From Cryptomeria japonica (Eukaryota; Streptophyta; Pinopsida; Cupressales; Cupressaceae), in assembly GCF_030272615.1 (NCBI RefSeq), contig NC_081412.1, forward strand, positions 139,502,747 through 139,566,746: a DNA stretch of 64,000 nucleotides, written 5' to 3'. Position 1 is the stretch's first letter, and the number at the start of each line of letters is the position of its first letter. Below the pieces are notes generated by a model. The model worked only from the letters and a program-made list of their open reading frames with translations, searched no databases and was not told where the DNA came from. Position numbers and translations under genes: made by a program. Shown here one piece after another: positions 36,601 through 48,330 of the stretch.

Positions 36601-38013
36601 TTAAACCTAAAATTTTAAAAAAAAAAAAAAAGATGAGAAGCGGAAGCCTACCTGTGCAGGTCGGGCAATGGTGGCGGACTGGTAGCAACCGTGGGCGACG
36701 TCGACCCGCAATGGCAACTGCAACTCCCGTGGGTCGTGACTGCAACTCCCGTGGCGGTCGGCAACGTCAACTCCCGTGACTAGCAACTCCCGTGACTGCA
36801 ATAGCAATGGAAACCCGTGTGGCCGCCCGTATTTATTAAAACCTCGACGAAACCCTAAAACGCAAGAGAAAAAAAACGCTTTTCGGCTACCCTAAACTTT
36901 TATTCGAATTTAATCGATTTTTTTAGGGTTTTTGTAGAATGTTTCAAGTTCGGCGAATTTCAAACTTCAAGGTTGAAATTCAACCGAACCTGGTGACTTA
37001 GGTTCTAGGTATCTCATCATCATCATTTAAAGTGACTCTAACCAAATCATCAACAGTTGCATCCAAGTCGGTACACTCAGGGGTTACATCCCAAAGCTTC
37101 ATTGCCCCTTGTATTGTTGTCCCTTGTGTTAGAAGACACAAATTGGAATGAATATAAACCAAGTTTTCTGCTCTTTTTGAAGCCAACCGGTTACGCTTCA
37201 CTAAGTCGATAAAGGAGTATGTACTCCAATTACGTTCAGCAATGGAAGAACTTGCAACAAGTTGAAATTGGAGAGAAAACCAACAAAACTTAAAATTAAA
37301 AAAAATGCAAAATAAATTAAAGAATGTTAAAAACATAAAAGCTAAAGTCTACAATACAAATGTTAATATTTAAAAGTAAAAAAACTTACTTGTGATAGTA
37401 TCTTGATTGCAAGAGGTTGGAGGAACATAAAATCTTGACCATGGAGGTACCACCATGTAACTCCATCCATTTTGGATTGGTCATTAATGGCACAAGGACT
37501 ATGACTTCTTCCTGAGATAAACAAACCAAACTCTCTCCTAACACTATCCACCACTTCAGGATTACTATAGAGTCTAGCAAATGCCCACTTGTACCCAGCA
37601 GCAACTTCAGGATATCTATATGGTTTAGTTCTCCCTGGATAAGAAAGTAATTCATTGCTATAGTACATGGGAGGTAAAGCATGTGCAAGGAGGTGCAATG
37701 GCATGGTCATCTTGTTCCCCCGATGATGAATGATTTGTTCCACCTTTTCGAAAAATGCTTCTTGGGAGTCCTTGTCTCTTTTTGCTATTATGACTTTGAT
37801 TTTTTCAATCATGGTGTCCATTCCATCATAAACTTCCCCCAAACATGCTGCATCTATATCAGTATACTTGAGCATACTCATGATAGGCTCAGTGAAATTC
37901 AATACATATTCCACATTATCCCACTAATTGAGATTTAAGATCAAATCCCTAACCTTTTGGGCCCTCGCTAAATTTGATTGCTTCCAAATACTCCATTGGT
38001 TACTAATAGCCAT

Positions 38014-38808
38014 ACATGAAAAAATCGGCTATAAATCGTTTATATCGCGATTTATCAGGAGTGAAATGCCCAGCCAATTTAATCGGCAAAAATATTGCCA
38101 ACGATTTTTCCCTTAAAAATCGCGTTTTTAGGGTGGCAAAAATCGCAATTAAAATGCAGAATATCGTGTGTTAAATTATGTGCGTCTTCATTCCACACAA
38201 ACCCTAAAAAGCGAAAAGATTTTAACACAGCTTCATTCCATGCAACTGAGCTCCCCGACGCCCAACGCCATTCATCCACACGACTCCTTGACAGCCGACG
38301 CAATTTAATATTTAATATTAAAATATCGCGTGTTAAATTGAAACAGTTATGAATATATGCTATCGCGTGTTAAATTGAAATAGTTATGAATATAGGCTAT
38401 AAATCGGAATAATATTTAATATTGAATATCGCATGTTAAATTTAATATGCTTGTTTTTTAGAAAATTTTAATGTATATGCAATTTTTAAGAAATTATATA
38501 TTTAATATTATATATTAAAAATTTAATATGTTATTATGTGTGTTTTTTTAAGTTAAAAAATTTAATGTTAATGTTATAAATTATGTTAATATTATAATTT
38601 AATGCTAATGTTATTAATTATGTTAATATATTATTATGTTCTATAAATTTAATGTATATATGTGTTTTTTTAGAATATTTTAAGAAATTATATATTTTCA
38701 AATGTTTGATAATTTTGCCGATTTATTGCCCAATTTTTTCCCGATTCTCGATTTTTTTTTAAATTTCGACCAAAAGATTTATTGTCAATTAAGATATTTA
38801 CATCTTTG
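38014..38808. mobile_element. 795-bp AT-rich insertion in the hAT-2 coding region
   Basis: Flanked by an 11-bp direct repeat ctaatagccat (38003-38013) and ctaataaccat (38809-38819, one mismatch). Removing it restores the hAT-2 reading frame. No transposase and no clear terminal inverted repeat. The duplication length (10-11 bp) is unlike hAT or LTR insertions. Internal words (atcgcgtgttaaattgaaa, cgatttta) recur. Class unknown. Confidence 0.7.
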
Positions 38809-40248
38809 CTAATAACCATGGCACTCAATGCCTCTTTCACCTTCAAAAGGTGTCTCAACATTATTGTATGTGATGCAAATCGGGTCTCAACAACCTAGGT
38901 TCATTTAAAAAATATGTCAATAACACATTTTAAAAAATATAAAATAAAATTAAACATGGCATAAATAAAATTAAATAGATAAATTAAATTTACCTTCAGC
39001 AATTCTAACCTCATGAAGCTCCTGAAAATGGCTTGTGACATAAGGTGGTTTGTCACAAACATTTGGATCTCCTCACCCTCTTGGTAGATATCCTTCGCCC
39101 ATACTATTTGAGTGCCAATTGCTTGCATCACCAAGTTGAGGGAGTGTACGATGCATGGTGTCCAAAAAATGTGTAAATATCTTTGTTCAATCAAAGCACC
39201 TACAGCCTTACAAACCTTTACATTGTATGTGATGACTTAAACAACATTTTCATGTCCCACCATATCTATCCAATCAAAGCGGATTCTAGAAATGAATTAT
39301 GCATCTTTGAGTGGCCCCTCACAATCAACTGCCCTCAAAAACATTGCCCCTTTGGGGGACACTACAATAACATTTATCAATGGACAGTTTTTGCCATCCT
39401 TCCATCCATCATAAACAATAGAAACACCCGATTCAACCCAAGAATCTTTAATCGGTTTCAATGATTGGTCTACAAAATTCTTCTCTCTTGCCAATAAGGT
39501 GGCGCGCACCTTTTCATACCCAGGACTTGTGAAACCAGTAGGTGCATTATTGATTGCCCTCACCATCTCCCACCAATATGGTGATCTTACCAAGTTGAAA
39601 GGAAGACCATTGGCATAGAGGCAACATGCAATTTTTTGCTCTGCAATATCTCTTGATTCCATTTTGAATGCTTTCTCCAATGGGCCTCTTTTGCGGGAAA
39701 GAAGGGAATTTTTTACTTCAACTTCATCTTGCATAGCGGGTATATCCAAGAAAGGGTGATGGGGGGCCTTTTCTGGTAGTGTATGATCATCAGGTAAAGT
39801 CATTGGTGTCTTGCTTGCAAATGGATTAGCTCTTAGTTTTTCTCTTGCTATAGCTTAATCCATGTCTTCTTGTTCTCTAATGAATGTTGCTATTTGTGTT
39901 GCAAACAACCCTTTCTCATCTGGCCCTACACACATTTTAATCCCTTTCCCAGTAGGGCCACAAAAGTGACATCTCACTTGATAATACGAGCATCTATAAT
40001 TGGTTTTACAAAAATTACAAGTCAATTGATATCCCCCACCTCCTGGAAGTTGTTGATGCATTGTAGTATAATTCCATAAAGGAAATCCTCTATCAATTTT
40101 AAATTTTTGGTTTCGAGTCTTGTAACCCCCACCCACTGAACTCGAACTTGTTGCCATTTTGTTTTTTTGCTATTATAAGAAATTAAACATTTTTAAACTA
40201 GAAAAAAAATTTAAATGCAATATTACACAATGTAAAAGCTAATGTAAG

Positions 40249-41949
40249 TGTTGTCATTTTATGACACCCTTGGTCCATCAGTGAGAACCGATCAAAGATA
40301 TGTTCCATGGACGAGCGCTGCCCCAGTTGATAAAAGAGAAAAGCAATGGAATTATGAAGTGTGAAGTGTTGTCTTGTCAGAAGCAAGTTCCTAAGTCTTC
40401 AACCCCGGAACTCCGGAACCCCCAAGTTCCCAAGTTCCTAGTTCTTCAACCCCGGAACTCCGGAACCCCCAGGTTCCCAAGTTCCTAAGTCTTCAACCCC
40501 TCAACTCCGGAACCCCCAGATTCCCAAGTTCCTAGTTCTTCTACCCTGGAACTCCGGAACCCCCAAGTTCCCAAGTTCCTTAGTCTTCAACCCCGGAACC
40601 CCGAAACCCCAGAACTCCGGAACCCCAAGGTTCCCAAGTTCCTTATTCCTCAACCCCAGAACTCCGGAACCCCCAGGTTCCCAAGTTCCTTATTCTTCTA
40701 CCCCGGAACCCCCAGGTTCCCAAGTTCCTAAGTCTTCAACCCCAGAACTCCGGAACCCCCAAGTTCCCAAGTTCCTAGTTCTTCTTCCCCGAAACTCCGG
40801 AACCCCCACGTTCCCAAGTTCATAGTCTTCAACCTCGGAACTCCGAAACCCCAAAGTTCACAAGTTGCTAGGTCTTCCCAACTTCGGTGACCCGGGTCTC
40901 GGAACTTCCCCCAACTTCAGTGACCCAGGTCTCCAAAGTCTTCCAAACTCCTTCTGGCTTGCAACACTTCCGAATGGCGTGATCCACACTCAAAGATTTA
41001 AATGCTCTGACGACTTTTGTGATTTGTGCACCTTCTTTTGTGGAGCCACAGTATTGCAATTAATGTTTTTGGCAGGATTTCCATCAAGGAAGGTACGGGG
41101 CCATGCTTGTTGTGGTGACTTATGTCATGTCTGCATACTTTGACTTTGGAAGGTCATTCAATCCACCTTCTCAGGGTATGGCTAGGTTGCTTGCATGTAC
41201 AGAAGTCAAGTGCATGCACTTCACTGCACTCTCAGACTGACATGCAGGGGTCATGATCACTCTTGTAACCATTTTTCTATATAAAGGTTGTTAAGCCTCA
41301 TTGTAAAGGGTTCTCTCCTGCTGCCTTGAGCTTTCCTATGCTCTTTCTCTTCTCTTGAAGATTTGTAATTATTTTTGCATTTCTGCAACTGTAAGTTTGG
41401 CCTTTGGCCTTTGAATGAATTGAAATTACATTCTTGCCTTCCTTCAACTTATGCATGTTGTGTATGTTTCCTTACCTTCATCATAAGTGTATGTTTTGTG
41501 GCTCTTCTCTCCATATATGTTGTGTTAACTTGTTTTTCTGAGTGTGACTTGTGGGAATCCTTCTCCCCTCTTGACACTTAGCAAATTCTAACCTCCATAC
41601 ATGCGTTTGGGTCACTCATGCAACTGAAGTTTGTACATCTCTTGGGTATTTCAGTTGATTCCTCGTGCCATTTCGGGTGGGGAGAGGAACAATCTCTTCT
41701 TGGTGCATCACCTCCTTTTATTTCAAGCTTTATCTCTTCCCTTTACCTCTGCAATTTGTTAGGATAGGCCAAGGAGTTAGTTTTGAAGTGTTGAGTTGGT
41801 TCAACACCTGCACCTGGATTGAGAAGGAAGTCGGCCTTCTCCAGAGATTCAACCCCCTTGCGCAAGGTCCCACACTTCGGGGTTGTTTCCATGTTTCACA
41901 AGGTTGCTGAGTTGATAGCTCAGCAAGGGTGCGAGCTTTTGTGATAACG
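40249..41949 (+). mobile_element. solo LTR inside the hAT-2 5' region
   Basis: TGTTGTCATTTTATGAC to TTTGTGATAACG with a perfect 5-bp duplication gtaag (40244-40248 and 41950-41954), 1,701 bp. A TATA box (ctatataaagg) lies near 41277, followed by a transcript-like leader. No interior or partner LTR, so this is a solo LTR from homologous recombination. It is unrelated to the TGTAATGTCCC family. Confidence 0.85.
40388..40870 (+). repeat. tandem repeat in the U3 of the solo LTR
   Basis: About ten units of roughly 45-60 bp built from ccccggaactccggaac, cccaagttcccaagttcc and tagttcttcaa. It lies upstream of the TATA box, where LTR enhancers usually sit. Confidence 0.9.
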
Positions 41950-42310
41950 GTAAGTATGAAAAAACATTATAAAAATAATAGAACTTATTTATCTTTTTTT
42001 ATAGAAAAAAAATTTTAAAAAAACTTGAAAAAAATCATTAAAAGATAAAGAATAGGAATAAATGCATACCTTAAGTGCTTGAATCTCCTTTGTGCAAGCT
42101 CTCCACCTTCGTCAAACACTACACGAACAATCTCCTTCAAAAATAATCACTTGCCCTTCAAAGTGTCAAAATGAAATCAAGAGAGAATAGATGAGCAAAT
42201 GAAGTTGTTTTTTAGCAAGGGGCGGATTAGGGTTTTTTTCTTTAAAAAGGCAAAGAAAATTAATTTTTTAATGTTTAAAGTCACTTTTTTTGTGATTTAA
42301 CCTAACTCCG

Positions 42311-42433
42311 TGTCTGGGTTCGCCCGGGTGCGCACCTGGGTTCGCCTAGGTCCGGCTAGGGTTCACCCCAGGGAACCCAGGGTCACTAGGGTGAACCCTA
42401 GCCAGACTAGGCACAGACCTAGCGCGGACCCAG
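42311..42433. repeat. GC-rich palindrome in the hAT-2 right subterminal region
   Basis: A perfect 15-bp inverted pair GGCTAGGGTTCACCC (42354-42368) and GGGTGAACCCTAGCC (42389-42403), extended outward by imperfect pairing to about 42311 and 42433 (gtctgggt / acccagac). hAT elements often carry subterminal motifs bound by their transposase, but this exact structure is only seen here. Confidence 0.75.
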
Positions 42434-42498
42434 ACCCGCACAGACTCAAACCATGTTAGGGGCCTAAAACCCACCAACTCGGCAACTTAGGCTGCAAT

Positions 42499-43501
42499 AC
42501 ATAACAAGTCTGAAAATAACTATGAACCAGTAAGATAGGGTTCTGAGGATGCCTCCAAATCTGCACTTTCTCCGCTAGCAATTGTTTCTCTTGTTTTTAC
42601 ACACCCAGATGCCTCATTTCCAGTAGTAAACCCACTCAAAACCTAGGTGTCTCACTCCCAAAAGCCAACATCCATCTTGCAGTTGTACAGCCTCCCTTTG
42701 GAATGGTACGACCAGCATATGGAGTAGAAAATGACTGATTTCGATCCTCTAAATCTACTCTTTCCATCTTCACAAATCTGCTTAATGATTTCTCTTTCAT
42801 ACTTAGAAGAAACAATCCAAAAATCTTCTTAACTGAAACTCTTATGTAGTTCCTATGAGAAACCACCTATAAATCCACTAGGACACATCTTTGTCTTTCA
42901 AAATGGATGTCCTTTATGAAGGTTTTCATCCTCACAAAGCCCTTGGAAGAACATTGTTCAACCTGCAATATCTCTTCATAAAATTCTCAAGCACAAGTTG
43001 CAATGAGCTCCCAAAAGCTCTTTTATTTCCACTTCTCCAATTCCAACGCCCCTCTTGGGAAAATAAAAACTCTTTATTAAATTTTAAATCCCCCGTATCT
43101 CTCCCCATTAGACACCCTTTTAAAATAAAGCATTAATGTACTTTTAGTACTCCTTATGTCCCTTCGATGTCCTTTTAAGTTACTTTTTAATATTTATTAA
43201 CGTTAAGTTAAATATTTATTCTAACTTTATGGCTTAATGCTATTAAATAAAATAATATCCTTTGATTAAAAAATGTCTTTGACTCAATATTAAATCCATT
43301 AATGGGCCATCCCAAGATAAAACCATCGCCAAGTGACCAAGTCGGTGACCAAGTTGACACTCACTAAAAATAGTAAAAACACACCAAGTGCTTGAAAATG
43401 CTCTAGAAAGAGTCAATTGGAATCACCTAATGCACTAAAATCACTACAAGACTTAGAAATGCCAAAGAGGCTGAACAACACGGTCTCCAAGATCTGCAAG
43501 G
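42499..43501. other. unassigned intron sequence between hAT-2 and the small LTR element
   Basis: No gene is seen. A stretch near 43360-43375 (cactaaaaatagtaaaaac) resembles the AGTAAG hairpins of the long LTR family, so the segment may include an eroded LTR. Confidence 0.4.
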
Positions 43502-43693
43502 TGAAAAAATAAATTGAATGAATGATTCAATAATCGGATAACTTTATTCAATTATAGAGCCATTTAAATAGGCGACTACAAGCAGTGATGTTTCTAAAAA
43601 GAAACAACTGCTTCTAAAAATAGAAGCCAAAAATAGAAAACTAAATAAAGCAAAAATTACACTAATGACCATTAAAATAATAATTAAATATTC
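43502..43693 (-). mobile_element. truncated left LTR of small LTR element D
   Basis: Starts tgaaaaaataaattgaatg and is nearly identical to the first 190 bp of the right LTR (53950 onward). After attctaata the sequences diverge, and the terminal ..ggacattaca part is missing. Either a deletion removed the U3 end or gene conversion replaced it. Confidence 0.75.
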
Positions 43694-44899
43694 TAATAAC
43701 CTCCCTGAATGGTCATTCTATCTACTAACTACCCTACAAAAGACACTGCAGGTCTTTTGATCACAAACGGAAAGAACACTCTACTGTGACGGAGACCCCT
43801 CCCTGGATCTGCAACGTGTTAATGACCAAGAATACCAGAATCCATCCAACCTGATGTTGGGTAACCAGACTGAAACTTGAAACCATGATTTTGAGGAAAA
43901 ATCGACAAACCCTCCAAAACAAAAGATACAAATCATCATTTTTGTGGGAAAAAAATGGTAAAAACCCTTGAAACGATTTTTGTGGAAAAAATCAAACCAA
44001 ACCCTGAAACTTCGCATGGCAAGGCTCAAAACACCACATGGTAAGACACCAAACATCACGCGGTAAAACATTAAACATCATACGGGAAAACACCAGACAA
44101 CATCACGTGGTAAAACCCTGATTTTTGAAAAAAACTATCAAGCAAAACCCTCCCATGATTTTTTATGGCGAAAAATCAAAAAACCCACGCAAGCTTTGCA
44201 GATGACAGATAATAATTTTTAAGGAAAAAATTCTAAACCTTGTGAACAATTTTTTAGGAAAAAAAATGTGAAAACTTGTTGATGTGTCTTTTGTATACGA
44301 CCAAACACAGAATAACATACCTAAAGGTACCTTATCCTCTCTTGAATAAAGCTTCCCTGAATGCTGAAGATCTCACAGAAGGATCAATCAGAGTAGCTCC
44401 AAGGTTCTGATTGTAGGTTCTCTACGTGTGGATAAGCTCTTGCGGTATGATGTGATTTTGCTGGAATCACAAGGGGACTTACATTCGATGACCTGAGCGT
44501 CTGATTTGCTTTGGATATCACTGGAACGTGGGTCTTTACTAATCCTTGATTTTGAAAAAAAGGAAAAAGAATAAGGGTTGGAACGGGATCTATTTCTAAC
44601 ACTAAGAATGTAAGAGCAATGAATGACCTTTGATGAAATTCTAACTAAGTCTTGCTTTGACATCCTAGGATCATCTCCACAAGATTAGTGCGATCTTCTG
44701 AGGAAAGCTTTATGATGTTTAGATCCCCGCTACAAGCATGGACACCATCTAGTTGATGCATATCAATGAAGAAGCGATAATTGAAGTTAAGCTTAAACTG
44801 AATGATTCCAGTTGACTACGCAAGGCAAGTCTACAATCAACAAACTGCTAGTAGTATGGATATACGAATTTCACCGTTGATCATACAAATTTCTTCCAT

Positions 44900-46862
44900 T
44901 GTAATATCCCACTAATTTTTTTTTTGTTTTTTCAGGCCAATAGCAATTCATCCACAACAGTTACCCGTTAAGGTTAGAGTAATAAGCAAAACAACTAAAG
45001 GGAACCCTTACACCTTTTGTTCACCGAGAGCCCAGACTGGGAGGGTGAGAGCATACGGTGTTTCGAGGATCGTCAGCATCAATAAACAAACTGAACATTA
45101 CAACTGCATGGGCGGCAAGCCATCCCCTTCTGCTTATCCAGCAGGATAGAAACTAAACTTCTTGGCGGTAAACCGACCAAGGGAACTATTACAAGAAATA
45201 GAAGTTCAATCACTCTACCGCGTATTTCAGCGGGAGGACATTACATTAACAATCACTCTACCACATATTTCAGCGGGAGGACCAAAACATTGAACTTTAT
45301 CACTCGACCACTTATTCAGCGGGAGGACATTACATTAAAACATCACTCTACCGCATATTTCAGCGGGAGGACTATTTATCAAAGAAAACTGAATTACAAA
45401 ACTGAGAAGGCGGCAAGCCAGCCTCTTCCACTTATGCAATGGGAATTACAAAATAAGCAGATAGAATGGGATGCTCAGTACTACTGAAACAATCCTTACA
45501 ATATGGAGATGAGATGAGAAGATTAACTGCAGATTTCTACACAATACTGTAATTTTCTGTTACACTGCTCTGCAGGCTGAAAGTACAGTTCCAGCAGCCC
45601 ATGAAAGCATGAAAATACTCATAACTCACTCAATCCTTACCCGAATTGACTCAAATCAAGCCCAATCCCACCATACATCCAATACAATGACAACCAATCA
45701 CAGCCACACCCCAAACAACCCTCTTTTTATTTTGCATGCATCCCAATGCAACCCAAAAAACCCACGCCTAGACTAGGAATTTCGATTTTGCATAATTAAA
45801 TCAATACTCAAACAAATGTGCTAAAAACTTACAAACTTATTTGCCAGTGCTGGGAAGGAAGATAGGAATAATACCCATAACTATCAGACGCTCCAACAGA
45901 GAGATATGAGCAAAAATGTGTTTCAGCCACAGGCATACCCAGCAAGTCCAGAATCGTTGCAACACCAAGATGTCTATGGCAAAGCTCTGAAAGCGATAGG
46001 AGAATACAAGGCACAGCTAGGTACTGTATTTCAAGTACGAAACCGGGTAGCACTAGGGAGACGCACTCCGAAGCCTCAAGTTCTGTCGCCAATCCGGCAG
46101 CATAACATTACAGATTTTCAAGATGGTGCAAATGGGAACCCAAGCCTCATATTTATAACTTCATTCTTCAAATCCAAATGACATCCCTCCAAATTCCACG
46201 CTTGCATTTGAATTTCATTCCACTTTCATGTGGACCCAAGAGTAGCGCCCAACTCCCTAAGTCAAAAGTCACGCCCAAGAGAGGGGAGGACCCACGTTGG
46301 ACACTTAGGCACAAAATGGCGATGTAAAGTGAAATAATATCCCTTTTTAAAAAAAACATTTCACATCCCATAAAATAATTGAATTTCGCCCAAACTTAGG
46401 ATTAAACAGGCATTAATCCCAAATTTAATAAACCAGCAGCCAATAAATAGATTAATTAAATATTAACCTTAGGAAAGGAAATAATATTTAATTATGTTGC
46501 AAATATCTCCCGCACTGATTATTATCACCTCCAAGATGAAACTGAACCCAAACGACCACAAACTGCCGCAGAATTCAAACCCCTGACTACTGCCAAAAAT
46601 AGAAATGTGCCACCCAGCCACTTACTAAAAATAGTAAGTCAAGAATTAATGCTCAGAAAAATATGATCATCGCGTCCAGAGGCAAAGCAAGGAGTGTTCG
46701 GTCGGACAATGGCACCAGAACGGTCATCCCCTGACTTACTAAAAATAGTAAGTCTTCGTTTCATCGATGCTAGACCCTGATTACTCATTCCACCTAGCCT
46801 ACGGGTCTCAGGAATAGGCAAATGGACCTCTGAAAGAACATCAGTGAGAAGGGGACATTACA
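44900..46862 (-). mobile_element. solo LTR, TGTAATGTCCC family (copy d), nested in element C
   Basis: TGTAATATCCC to GGGGACATTACA, 1,963 bp, perfect 5-bp duplication tccat (44895-44899 and 46863-46867). In reverse orientation it carries the same modules as copies a and b: the TAGCCTA/TAGGCA hairpin at 46795-46819, AGTAAG hairpins near 46622 and 46735, a TATA box at 46149-46157, and tandem copies of tcactctaccgc..ttcagcgggagga at 45205-45375. Confidence 0.9.
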
Positions 46863-47090
46863 TCCATTCACCTAATAACATGAAATCAAATTTGAGAAGT
46901 ATAGAGACCATGCAAATTGTTGAATCGACCCATAGAATTCACCATTTCTTCAATGAAGTTTACAAGTCTTTTGCAACAATATCTTGGCAACAATCTTTTC
47001 CTTCTCTTTCTACTCTACTCTAACTATTTCCTACTCTCTGACTATTCACTATTAGCCAACTATTAACCTTTACAAATGAGGAGCCAAGGC

Positions 47091-47100
47091 TTTATATAGA
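47091..47100 (-). promoter_or_regulatory. second TATA box (P2) of element C
   Basis: TCTATATAAA on the minus strand in the block aligned with P2 of A and B. It is retained even though the ORF is gone. Confidence 0.45.
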
Positions 47101-47454
47101 GAACCCTTTACAAACAAACGGCTCTGATTGACTTAAAATCAATTGCTAGGATTACAAGATAGAAACCCTAATTAGGGTTTGTTACAACAAACTTCCTTAG
47201 CCAATTAGAAAATTACATTCCCGGAGCGAGGACCAATAGTGTAATGTCCCTACTAGTTAGGGATCACTATCCTGCAAAACAGATTGTTAGAATACAACAA
47301 ATATGCATATATATATAAATAATCTAACTTGCAATTTAACTTTAAAGTACTTAATTAACACTAATCATAATTCTTATCTAATAAAAAGGATATGAATGCC
47401 ATACGGAGATATGTCCTTAGGCGGCTGTGAAGCTCGCCTTCTTGGAACCCATCT

Positions 47455-47700
47455 TGGTTCCAAGCCATCCAGGAAATCGAAGGTGAATTCGATTCCTGTC
47501 TTGGATGTAATTTATTACACCCAAGCCATCCAAGAAATCAAAGGTTAATTTGATTCCTGTCTTGGATGTAACTACTTACAGCCAAGCCATCCAGGAAATC
47601 GAAGGTTAATTCGATTCATGTCTTGGGTGTAATTTCTTACACCCAAGCCATCCAAGGAAGACCATATGTCAATTCCTTGCCTTGGATGAAGCATCTCATC
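47455..47700 (+). repeat. tandem repeat around CCAAGCCATCC
   Basis: About four units of roughly 61 bp reading ccaagccatccaggaaatcg, a spacer with ttaattcgattcctg, and tcttggatgtaat. Each unit has an internal inverted relation between ccaagccatcc and tcttggatg. Confidence 0.85.
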
Positions 47701-47999
47701 ATCCAAGTCTACCAGAGGGGACCGACTAGATCCGTCTCTTCTTGGATGAACTTTGTCAACCAAGCCATACATATATGCATATAGATATTCAGTATATACT
47801 GCCTACCAGGGATTATCATAATCCCTCCATTAGGCTAAGGGAGTTTCCTCCCTATAGCCTCCATCATACAATCACATTTATATTACATTTTACAATTTAT
47901 TACTATTTTCCACTTCATAATCTACATTTACATGTTCCTAACTTAACATGTATTCCATAACGTATATTCAGGAAACATCCATTATCATATATTCACATT

Positions 48000-48330
48000 T
48001 ATTTATTAACATATATTCCTAACTATTCATTAATAAGTATTCATTAACATATATTTTCACATATTCATCAACATATGTTTACACATATTCCTTAATATCT
48101 AAAAACCATTCATTAATATATATATTAAAATATTCATTAACATATATATTAAATATGCATTAATTACATTCATTAACATATATATTAAATTATTCATTCA
48201 TTAATATATATATTAAAATATTACTTATATTCATTAATATATACATTAAATAAGCTTTAATTATATTCATTAATGTATATAATAAAATGTTCATTATTTA
48301 TATTTATTAACAAATATAATGAAGTATTCA
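48000..48330. repeat. AT-rich repeat (ATTCATTAACATATATATTAAA)n-like
   Basis: Irregular repetition of attcattaacata and tatattaaat within solo LTR copy e. No coding. Confidence 0.75.

Larger units (their letters stand above)
33937..37001 (-). mobile_element. hAT-1: complete hAT element nested in hAT-2
   Basis: Perfect 17-bp terminal inverted repeats CTAAGTCACCAGGTTCG (33937-33953 and 36985-37001) and a perfect 8-bp target duplication gttctagg (33929-33936 and 37002-37009). Length 3,065 bp. The terminal repeats resemble those of hAT-2 (CTAAGTTACCAG..), and the transposases are related, so one family member has jumped into another. AT-rich repeats (taaacattataaa) fill 36415-36600. Confidence 0.95.
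33826..40157 (-). pseudogene. hAT-2 transposase relic, split by hAT-1 and another insertion
   Basis: Minus strand, in order: N-terminus with a BED-type zinc finger (40157-39855, Cys pairs in LTCNFCKTNY and RCHFCGPTG). Then a DUF659-type region (39803 down, ..VYDGWKDGKNCPLINVIVVSPKGAMFLR), the RNase H-like core (FWTPCIVHSLNLVMQ), and the C-terminal dimerisation region (SSSIAERNWS). In-frame stops lie near 39853, 39296, 39238 and 37927. An intron with GT..AG ends lies near 38897-38994 and a shorter one near 37290-37395. The 795-bp insertion interrupts the frame after ..KEALSAMA. hAT-1 interrupts the last codons, and the reading frame resumes left of it with an acidic tail ending at the true stop 33826-33828. 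Confidence 0.85.
33476..42490 (-). mobile_element. hAT-2: outer hAT transposon carrying three nested insertions
   Basis: The left end CTAAGTTACCAGTTCGGG (33476) and right end reading GGCAACTTAG (42490) are inverted repeats. They are flanked by an 8-bp duplication gctgtaat (33468-33475) and gctgcaat (42491-42498, one mismatch). An 8-bp duplication is the hAT hallmark. Inside are the transposase relic, hAT-1 (33937-37001), a 795-bp insertion (38014-38808) and a solo LTR (40249-41949). Without these it would be about 3.4 kb, a normal autonomous hAT size. The right subterminal region contains a GC-rich imperfect palindrome (42311-42433). Confidence 0.85.

Noticed and set aside
35113-37929. A shared inactivating TAG at the same codon in hAT-1 and hAT-2
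   Set aside because: On alignment hAT-1 SN*W corresponds to SNQW in hAT-2, while the hAT-2 stop (LN*W) corresponds to NNFW in hAT-1; the stops are independent.
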